A stretch of 15,905 bases of DNA from Gonapodya prolifera JEL478 (taxonomy: Eukaryota > Monoblepharomycota > Monoblepharidomycetes > Monoblepharidales > Gonapodyaceae): positions 278,320-294,224 of the forward strand of contig KQ965770.1 of the NCBI GenBank assembly GCA_001574975.1. The letters run 5' to 3'. The notes beneath the pieces are model-generated. The model saw only the letters and a program-made list of their open reading frames with translations, did not search any database and was not told where the DNA came from. Positions 10,501-15,905 of the stretch are shown here, piece by piece. The translations under genes and the position numbers were made by a program. Position 1 is the stretch's first letter. The number at the start of each line of letters is the position of its first letter.

Positions 10501-11054
10501 ACGTTCCCTCAACGCCGGGCTTAGGTGCTGGGCAAAGTTCCATGTCCAAGAGTGCTATGACAGATCTCCTCGACGTTCTTGGAACAACTTCGCCGTCTCA
10601 GCCTGCGGCTGGTGTGGCACAGCTTGGCGCACTCGCAGTGTTCGGTACGCCAGCGGGTGTTTCTAAGCAAGTCGTGCTGCCTGCGGCGGTTGGAAAGGGT
10701 TTGGAAATCTCGGCGAGCGTTTCGAGATCAGGGATGGTCATGCAGCTCACGATATCGAACAAAGGAGCACAACCCATCCCAGACTTCGCGATTCAGTTCA
10801 ACATGAACTCGTAAGTGATCTTGTGGGAGGATTAGTAGTACAGTGGTAACACCTGTGTCCGCAGCTACGGTCTGTTCCCTGCCACCGCTCTCCAAGTTCC
10901 AACACCGCTCCAACCAAATCAGACAGCGGACGTGTCGCTCCAGCTCATCGTGAACCCGCAGCACATTCAGGTGATGAACCCTCCTAATTTGCTTCAGGTT
11001 GCGGTGAAAGCAGGGGCAGATGTGCATTACTTCAATGCATTCATCGAAGGATGA
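7524..11054 (+). CDS. AP-1/AP-2 complex beta-adaptin with shortened ear
   Basis: This is the large beta subunit of a clathrin adaptor, most likely AP-1 (AP1B1/Apl2 class), which acts in coat assembly at the trans-Golgi and endosomes. Exons: 7524-7532, 7649-7752, 7979-8074, 8131-8314, 8378-8628, 8693-8828, 8890-8968, 9025-9155, 9216-9300, 9367-9530, 9599-9790, 9849-9927, 9986-10083, 10174-10340, 10400-10810 and 10865-11054, giving 791 residues. The trunk (about 1-590) is nearly collinear with animal beta-adaptins: [101 protein letters not shown] and SVYHKP. The hinge has a clathrin box LLDLD at about 618-622. The ear starts near 660 ([22 protein letters not shown]) and the protein stops at [11 protein letters not shown]. 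Only the beta-sandwich half is present; the C-terminal platform is missing. The start is a three-residue micro-exon (MDS) that aligns with the usual MTDSKYFT; the alternative is an ATG at 7607. AP-1 versus AP-2 cannot be decided by eye. Confidence 0.95.
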
Positions 11055-11280
11055 AGGTGGTAGCGTTAGTGTTAATATTCTTCTGTCAGTACTACAATAT
11101 ATACCGGAAAGGTGGATATCTACGTACGAGAGTGTAGAGTACAGTACCTTGTCTTTGCAAGATACGAGTGCCGTCGCCTTGGCCGATCTCGCAAATAAGG
11201 CTGCACGTGGAAGTTGTTTTCAAGCAGAAACCTTTGGACGACATCTCATGTTTCATTTTCTGTCATTGCATTTGAAATAA
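11055..11280. other. Convergent intergenic spacer
   Basis: This lies between the stop of the beta-adaptin gene and the stop of the minus-strand lipase gene. It must hold both polyadenylation regions. Short open frames here look like chance, and no repeat or RNA gene is visible. Confidence 0.6.
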
Positions 11281-12800
11281 CTAAGTCCTCTGAAACCGAA
11301 GACTGAAGTTTATCCTCAGGTTGGGAGTCCCCGAAGTTGCGTTTCGGTACCCGTGTTCGCACGATGTTGGGAGCACTTTCGAGTCTCGATCGAAGAGACC
11401 TCCGAGGAAATGCATGTACTCTATCGCCGCGGCAAAGAGCACCGCGTCGTGCCGCATTCCGCGGTAGATACTGTACCAAATTTTGTTGTCCTTGTTCGCA
11501 GCGCAGTTGGCTTGGTATGCGTTGAAGTTGGTGAGGGGATCCCCGGCCTCATCTGCATCTCCTTGCGCAACCAACATCGGGCCTGCCAAGGGGTCCACCC
11601 CGCGGGTCTTCACGTTCGCTGTCCAAGCGTCCGTGAACGAGGCGTTTACCCACGCAACGCTCTTGAAGATCTGGGTGGAGAGTTGAAGTCAGGGAATGGG
11701 AGCAGAGCGGCAAAAGGATGACGACATCCATGAAATGAAACTTCACCTCATCAACCTTGGATCCATTGACCAACGCCGTTCCAGCCGAAATACATCCACC
11801 TCTGAGCAGGTACTGCAGCGTCCTTTCTCCTTTCGGTGTCAGCCAGTCAGACACATTGACAGCCGTAGCCTTGAGGCGCCGAATCGACTCCAAGAACTCC
11901 AAAGGGTAGAACGCCGTACCAGCTGCTTCCATCGCCGCCCGGAGCTGTGGAATGCCCAGTTTGCGCTGGTTGATGGACTGAGGATGCATCGAGGGAGCCA
12001 CCGAGACGGCTCCGAGGAAGCCGCCCGTTGGTTCTGCAGCTTCCTGCTCGTTGACGGCCCATGCGGTCAATCCGCTCTCGCTGTGTCCGATCACGGCCCA
12101 ATCGTAGGTGATGAGGTCCTTTGGGAATGCCACGCGGGTGGCAAGGACGGCCGATGTGACGTTGTGTGCGTGGGAACGAGCGGCCACGTAGTGGAAGGGC
12201 GTGTCGGAGCCTTGCCCGGCGTAGTCGGGGGCGACCACAAAGTAGCCGCAGAGTGCGAGGAGGTAGAGGCCTTCGAAGTTGTAGTAGAGGTTTTTCTCTA
12301 AGAGCGGGGTGTTCGAGGTTCATGAGTGCAACGTAATACACCGCCACTCAAAACACAGAAATCTCGTACCTGAGCGCTCGGTCCGCTGTCTCTCGTAATT
12401 CCAGAGGTGCCGTGAGTCCAAACCAGCGTCCGCATCGAAGACTGGCCGTTTAATTTGGCGTCGTAAGGGACAAGGATGAACGCGCTTGCCGGCACGGGTT
12501 TCTGGTCGAGGTCCTTGGAGACGTAAAGCATCCGGTAGAGTGTCAGCCCTGGCGGGTACGCGTACTCTCTGTCCAGAGCCGTTCCGGAGACTCATTCCAG
12601 CTTGAGGACCTCCCCCGATTTGGAGCTGGTGCTAGAAAGATGCCAGGTGTCGCGTAGAAGGTGCTATTAAAGACATTCTCGACCATGTCCTGCTGCCAAG
12701 TAGCCAGGGCCGCGTTGTACACATCATCCATGGCCGACGTGCCGGTGGCAAAGAAGACGGAGGCCGCGGCGATTGCGCAAAGGATCAGGTTTGGTAGCAT
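11281..12800 (-). CDS. Secretory lipase (LIP family, alpha/beta hydrolase), possibly disrupted
   Basis: A signal peptide opens the protein at 12800 (MLPNLILCAIAAASVFFATG, cleaved near TSA), so it should be secreted and hydrolyse extracellular lipid esters. The model 12800-12610, 12568-12370, 12295-11747 and 11670-11281 gives 442 residues, normal for the fungal LIP family. Family landmarks: FYATPGIFLAPAPNRG, LTLYRMLYVSKDLDQKPVPA, WTHGTSG, NLYYNFEGLYLLALCGYFVV, APDYAGQGSD, the nucleophile elbow GHSESG (Ser about 202), GDADEAGD (Asp about 351 or 353) and YRGMRHD (His about 387). Introns at 12369-12296 (74 nt) and 11746-11671 (76 nt) are normal. The join at 12609-12569 is odd. Without it, the family-like segment GEVLKLE lies one base out of frame and runs into a TGA before the frame resumes at EYAYPPGL. 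The gene therefore has either a 41-nt intron that removes that segment, or a frameshift plus a nonsense codon. Family identity is firm; integrity is not. Lipases are not toxins. Confidence 0.88.
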
Positions 12801-12815
12801 GTTTGGGATCTTGTA

Positions 12816-12839
12816 GCTCTGTCGCTCTGTCGCTCTGTC
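12816..12839 (+). repeat. Three tandem copies of GCTCTGTC
   Basis: Three perfect 8-bp units lie about 16 nt upstream of the lipase start codon, in its 5' UTR or core promoter. The length is not a multiple of three and the tract is outside the coding frame, so copy-number change would only affect the leader. Confidence 0.85.
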
Positions 12840-13197
12840 AGCTGAGGAAGCTAATGCGACTGGTATCAATGTGGTATCTAAATGATTTTTTCGGGCCGAG
12901 AGGGCGCCGCAATGGTACTTTGTGCGAACAGCTCGCAAGGGAAGGGATGGGAAATTATTACCAAACCCAAGCCAAGAAGCAGACCTTGGGACCTGGTTAC
13001 ATTCGCAGGTTGTGCAAAAGAGGCCGTGAGACCTCGACGCCCAGAGGCACAGACGTGGTGTTCGCTGGATGTTATTTCCCAGTTGACCTCGTAGAGCGTG
13101 TTCGGTGCCTAGTGCAAGTTTGCCGGTTCGCGCACAATCGCTTGCACTTATTTTTGAGAAGCTACATATAGTAGATGGAGTGAGGAATGGTCTCACG
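12840..13197. promoter_or_regulatory. Upstream region of the secretory lipase gene
   Basis: About 360 nt precede the lipase on the minus strand. The lipase frame happens to stay open upstream of its ATG, but the sequence loses family resemblance immediately before the signal peptide, so it is treated as 5' flank. I see no TATA box, RNA gene or repeat in it. Confidence 0.45.
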
Positions 13198-13656
13198 CTA
13201 TTCGACCCTGCCCTGCTTCGGGCCAAGGCATTCACGCAGTTGCTGGTTCCTACCTTCCAAATCCTCATCGGGCGTAATTTGGGTAGCATAGTGGCGGGAT
13301 CTCAACTGGTCGCTGGCTAGTAGGCGGATTTTAGAAGTTGACGCGGTCTCATCAGGCCGGCCCTGTTTCAAGGATGGGACAAATTTCAGGGGCGCACCAC
13401 TGGCGCACACCACACAAACATTCCATACACACACCATGTCAAGAGGGGGAAAAGGGGTATGAGAGGGTGTCGCTCTTGCGCTCTCGGCTGTGCAGTTAGC
13501 ATATGCCATATTGTGTGCAGGAAATCTGAGAAGGAGGTGCTCGAGGTCTCGGTTATGAGAGCAAATAAATTGCAGGGGCTTGTGAGGAGGGTGAGTGTCA
13601 GCGGTGGAGGATGGGCGACTGGCAGGGGGTCGAAGCGCGGTGTTGAAATTTGGCAT
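13198..13656 (-). CDS. Doubtful hypothetical open frame, 152 residues
   Basis: A minus-strand frame runs from an ATG at 13656 (MPNFNTALRPPASRPS) to a stop at 13198. The N-terminal part is Pro/Ser/His-rich and unconvincing. The last 45 residues (KIRLLASDQLRSRHYATQ, then ITPDEDLEGRNQQLRECLG) are basic then acidic and look more protein-like, somewhat like a mitochondrial presequence followed by a short domain. I recognise no family. On the plus strand upstream of its ATG there is only non-coding sequence. It may be a short gene, an exon, or chance. Confidence 0.22.
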   Translation of the reverse strand: MPNFNTALRPPASRPSSTADTHPPHKPLQFICSHNRDLEHLLLRFPAHNMAYANCTAESARATPSHTPFPPLDMVCVWNVCVVCASGAPLKFVPSLKQGRPDETASTSKIRLLASDQLRSRHYATQITPDEDLEGRNQQLRECLGPKQGRVE

Positions 13657-14016
13657 TCAAACACTAGATAAGTAGTCGAGCTTCTTCCACCACCACCGCG
13701 TTCCCGCTTCGCCCATCAAGATTCGCACTCAAGTAATACATACTCCGCACCCCCCACTACGTCAACGTCTCTTGTTGTATAAATGTATTTTAAAAACTAC
13801 AAGCACCGGCGGGATGCGCCAGTATGTCCCTCACCAAACCATCTCGACCGCTCCATCTTCCCACATCCACGTCCATGCGTACACCTGCTCAGCTTTTCAC
13901 GCGGATCCTGTACGTCAAAAAACACGCAGTATGCCGGGTTCCACACTGCTGCGAGAGCGCGAGCGGTTGCCGCGAGTTTATTTCTTCCCCTGGAGGGACA
14001 ACTGGACGGTATGATA

Positions 14017-14039
14017 CGTCAGCTCACGTCTCCCAATTG
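14017..14039 (+). promoter_or_regulatory. Distal ACGTCAGC + CCAATTGG module
   Basis: ACGTCAGC is followed 7 bases later by CCAATTGG. The same two words recur at 14236-14250. CCAAT and ACGTCA words are binding sites for the HAP/NF-Y and CREB/ATF factor families. This copy is about 430 bases upstream of the predicted U2 5' end. Function is inferred from motif and repetition only. Confidence 0.4.
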
Positions 14040-14233
14040 GGTTTTGACGGTCGCTTCGTGCACGCTGTACTGTGTGTGTGAGGACTGGGCGGGTCAATCG
14101 GTCAAGTGGTGCGAACGTAGCACGACAACATCACTCACAGAAAGGGGGAGATACCGACACGCGCAGCCACCACGGCGCCAAGTCCGAGAGATTCCAGAGC
14201 AGCCCCTGTGTATCCCATCTCCGAGCGTCGACA

Positions 14234-14250
14234 TGACGTCAGCCAATTGG
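14234..14250 (+). promoter_or_regulatory. CRE (TGACGTCA) overlapping a CCAAT box
   Basis: A perfect palindromic CRE at 14234-14241 abuts CCAATTGG at 14243-14250. It lies about 210 bases upstream of the predicted U2 5' end, a spacing like that of distal elements in RNA polymerase II snRNA promoters. Use by the U2 gene is an inference. Confidence 0.5.
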
Positions 14251-14416
14251 GGATATCCGGCATGCACTCTTCTCCCGCTCTTTGATTCCCACGAGTCCCC
14301 TGTCTCCTGAATCACACACGCCCTCCACGACGCAAGGGCAGCGCACGGGCAGAACTGCTCCGGACGCGATACTACAAACTGCGACACGGCCTCATTGCCG
14401 TTTTGCTCCCGAGGGG

Positions 14417-14424
14417 TATAAAAA
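14417..14424 (+). promoter_or_regulatory. TATA box of the U2 snRNA gene
   Basis: TATAAAAA lies exactly 30 bases before the predicted first base of U2 at 14447, the expected spacing for a TATA-driven start site. No open reading frame of interest begins just downstream, which supports assigning it to the RNA gene. Confidence 0.75.
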
Positions 14425-14446
14425 CGCCCCGTTTTCCAGCATCTGT

Positions 14447-14624
14447 ATCGTCTCGGGCATTGGCTAAGATCAAGTGTAGTCTGTTCTTTCTAGCGTGACA
14501 GCTAGAAGGCTCCCCATCGCGGTGCCCTGTCTGTCATTGAATCTTTGGACCCTTGACGTCGCCTGGGGCTTGCTCTGAGTTCTGTCGTGGATGTCACGCG
14601 TATTGCACTGTCGCGAGCTGACGT
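14447..14624 (+). ncRNA. U2 spliceosomal snRNA (branch-site recognition region altered)
   Basis: The RNA starts AUCGUCUCGGGC and then carries UUGGCUAAGAUCAAGUGUAG, which matches the highly conserved 5' region of U2. GAUCA (14468-14472) is the part that pairs with U6. Stem IIa is a perfect 7-bp hairpin (UUCUAGC at 14488-14494 with GCUAGAA at 14501-14507, loop GUGACA). Stem IIb is GGCUCC at 14508-14513 with GGUGCC at 14521-14526. An Sm-like site AAUCUUUGG is at 14540-14548. Stem III has the typical GGGGCUUGCUCU, and stem IV is CGCG-UAUUGCACUGU-CGCG (14597-14615), closed further by GUCA/UGAC. About 178 nt is near the usual 180-190. The odd point is the branch-site recognition stretch: U2 normally reads GUGUAGUAUCUGUUC, and here it is GUGUAGUCUGUUC (14474-14486), lacking AU. 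It could be a functional variant, one of several copies, or a decaying copy. The 3' end is approximate. Confidence 0.87.
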
Positions 14625-15267
14625 CCATCAACCTGCGGGTTTCCTTGTTGAATCTGAAAATCAATGAAAACCGACGACTTCGTGGATCTGCACACTTATT
14701 GATGGATGTGACTCAAGCGAAAAAGGTGGTCGGGGTCCCATTGGTGCTATTTTTACGTTCCCATTGGAGTCTCGAGCGAATCAAATTCAAGGTACGCAAG
14801 CAATAACCGTGATGTTGCGTAGACTCCTGCCGTACCCGAATCTCGCCGATTTGCCCGCTCGCGAGTATATGCGAGTTATACAGTACTTACCGACTACTTA
14901 TTGCCCCTCCCATCGAAGATTTGAGTTCACGAACTGTTCACGGCGAACAGTGACGTGGATGAATACCCGAGGCTCAGCCACCCCTCCAACAACCCCACGA
15001 AGATAAGGAAAGGAAGTGGTGAGAAAGAAGTCAGAGGAATCGGCGAATGAAAGTCTGTGCCTTCGATTCTGAGCAGACTTGTTCCGGTCGGAAAATACAT
15101 CCCCGACGTGAATGTATATACAGAGTTTATGTGCCCTGCTGCGGTCTGTCTGCACTGAGCACAGGTGTGAGGACATTAGGGTGCCATACAGTACCGACTC
15201 CCTTATATTTTCTCTCCGTCTTCTGCCGATCCCAAATCGTCTCAACCAGCGAACTTTCGACGCAACC
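14625..15267. other. Gene-poor stretch between U2 and the last gene
   Basis: About 640 nt without a convincing gene. The proximal part should contain U2 3'-end signals and the distal part the promoter and leader of the gene starting at 15268. A hairpin-forming inverted repeat (14933-14951) is listed separately. Open frames crossing this stretch on either strand do not resemble any family that I know. Confidence 0.45.
14933..14951. repeat. Perfect inverted repeat ACTGTTC-5-GAACAGT
   Basis: Seven perfectly complementary bases flank a 5-nt loop (ACGGC). The stem can extend after a small bulge through the flanking CACG and CGTG. It could be a hairpin or a dimeric binding site; no nearby gene end makes it an obvious terminator. 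Confidence 0.6.
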
Positions 15268-15905
15268 ATGGCACCGGACGATGCCCCCGTTCCCATCCCA
15301 TCGCCCGCAACCCTCCCGCTCTCCACGCATGCCTCCAACCGCAACGGCGACCACCGTCGGCTGGTCAAATACTCCACAGCACCCGTTCCCCGGAGCTCCA
15401 CACGTGTCCATCTGCTTGCCAAGTTCGCAACCCAAGTGGAATTGGAACCCGACACAAACACGTTGGCGCGGTCGAGGAGTAACAGGAGTGGGCTGTCCAG
15501 ACTCACAACGTTCTTGGCCATCGGGCAGGACATCGACGAGGACTCCTCGGACGAAGAAAGCGACAAGGAGGACAAGCTTGTGGACTTTTCGCTGACAAGG
15601 ATAAAGCTCTTGGACAATAATGGGTCCGCTCCGTAAGTTCAGGATTTGAGGATTGACATGCGTCGCTCATCGTGAGGTGTCGACTGTGGCAGTATGCTGT
15701 GAATTCAATTCTGATACTGGATTCGATCATTCACACTTCGCAGAAAGCTCATCGATTACGAAATACCCCTGCTGCCTCCTGGTGTCAAAAAGTACGATAT
15801 CCGTTTCCAACGAAAGACCAAATGGGTTTTATCATTCAACACATACAAACGAGTGAGTAGTCGCAATTGCAGCGCTGGTGTTGGGGGTGGGCGATGGGCG
15901 ATGGG
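15268..15905 (+). CDS. Unrecognised protein, 5' part, acidic/Ser-rich N-terminus
   Basis: The ATG at 15268 sits in a good context (caaccATGg). Exon 1 is 15268-15632, an intron of 111 nt follows (15633-15743, gtaagt..cgcag), exon 2 is 15744-15852, and a gtgagt donor at 15853 shows that the gene continues past the window. The first 40 residues are Pro/Ser-rich (MAPDDAPVPIPSPATLPLST). A basic stretch (NTLARSRSNRSGLSRLTTFL) precedes a strongly acidic tract (DIDEDSSDEESDKEDK). Exon 2 is better ordered: KLIDYEIPLLPPGVKKYDIR, then FQRKTKWVLSFNTYKR. Splicing is in phase (phase 2, joining ..GSAP to KLIDYE). I recognise no family or catalytic motif; nothing suggests a signal peptide or TM in the visible part. 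The gene call is good and the function unknown. Confidence 0.72.

Larger units (their letters stand above)
13657..14416. promoter_or_regulatory. Gene-poor stretch with promoter motifs upstream of U2
   Basis: About 760 nt without a convincing gene. Frames on both strands here give compositionally odd translations rich in Cys, His, Arg and Ser. It holds a TATAAATG at about 13776-13783 of unknown use, a full CRE-type site and two copies of an ACGTCAGC plus CCAATTGGG arrangement, described separately. The likely role is the regulatory region of the U2 snRNA gene. Confidence 0.45.

Noticed and set aside
11696-12301. 201-residue plus-strand open frame
   Set aside because: It is antisense to the lipase exon carrying GHSESG, and is a shadow of a confidently identified gene.
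13783-14310. 175-residue plus-strand open frame
   Set aside because: Composition is odd (many Cys, His, Arg, Ser), it resembles no family, and it covers the CCAAT/CRE region upstream of U2; it is likely chance in a gene-poor stretch.
14898-15617. 239-residue minus-strand open frame overlapping the last gene
   Set aside because: It is antisense to the exon starting at 15268, and its Ser/Leu-rich start is the complement of the acidic tract; the plus-strand frame has a good start context and in-phase splice sites.
1-15905. CRISPR array, phage or transposon remnants, gene cluster of linked function
   Set aside because: There are no spaced repeats, no transposase or integrase motifs and no target-site duplications that I could see, and the genes present are unrelated eukaryotic genes with spliceosomal introns.

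Overview
The window reads as nuclear DNA of an intron-rich fungus, most likely an early-diverging (chytrid-like) lineage. Introns are mostly 54-76 nt with GT..AG ends. The gene set (mitochondrial complex I, a PEX26-type peroxin, a beta-adaptin with a short ear, a secretory lipase) fits a fungus outside the budding yeasts. The lineage is inferred from gene content and architecture, not from a database search. All exon models were built by hand from reading frame, splice-site phase and family knowledge.

Layout from left to right: (1) the 3' end of the complex I 30-kDa subunit gene (NDUFS3), + strand; (2) a weak, cysteine-rich minus-strand open frame; (3) a five-exon minus-strand gene for a membrane-anchored protein whose second half resembles a class I (PCMT-like) methyltransferase; (4) divergent from it, a multi-exon + strand gene for an unrecognised protein of about 11 membrane spans; (5) a four-exon minus-strand PEX26-like tail-anchored peroxin; (6) divergent from that, a + strand gene of about 15 exons for the AP-1/2 beta-adaptin, ending about 130 residues before the usual end; (7) a minus-strand secretory lipase (LIP family) with a suspicious junction near its N-terminus; (8) a gene-poor 2.4-kb stretch containing a U2 snRNA gene with its own TATA box; (9) the 5' end of an unrecognised acidic protein gene running off the window.

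The strongest unexpected signal is the U2 snRNA candidate at 14447-14624. It has the conserved 5' region, stem IIa, stem IIb, an Sm-like site, the GCUUGC stem III loop and stem IV. However, the normally invariant branch-site recognition stretch GUGUAGUAUCUGUUC reads GUGUAGUCUGUUC, two bases short. It is either a variant or dying copy, or a real change in a near-universal spliceosomal element.

The protein genes are independent housekeeping genes rather than an operon. The links visible are two divergent promoter regions (about 3002-3104 and 7034-7523) and two convergent gene ends (5719/5876 and 11054/11281). I found no CRISPR array, transposon, tRNA or rRNA.
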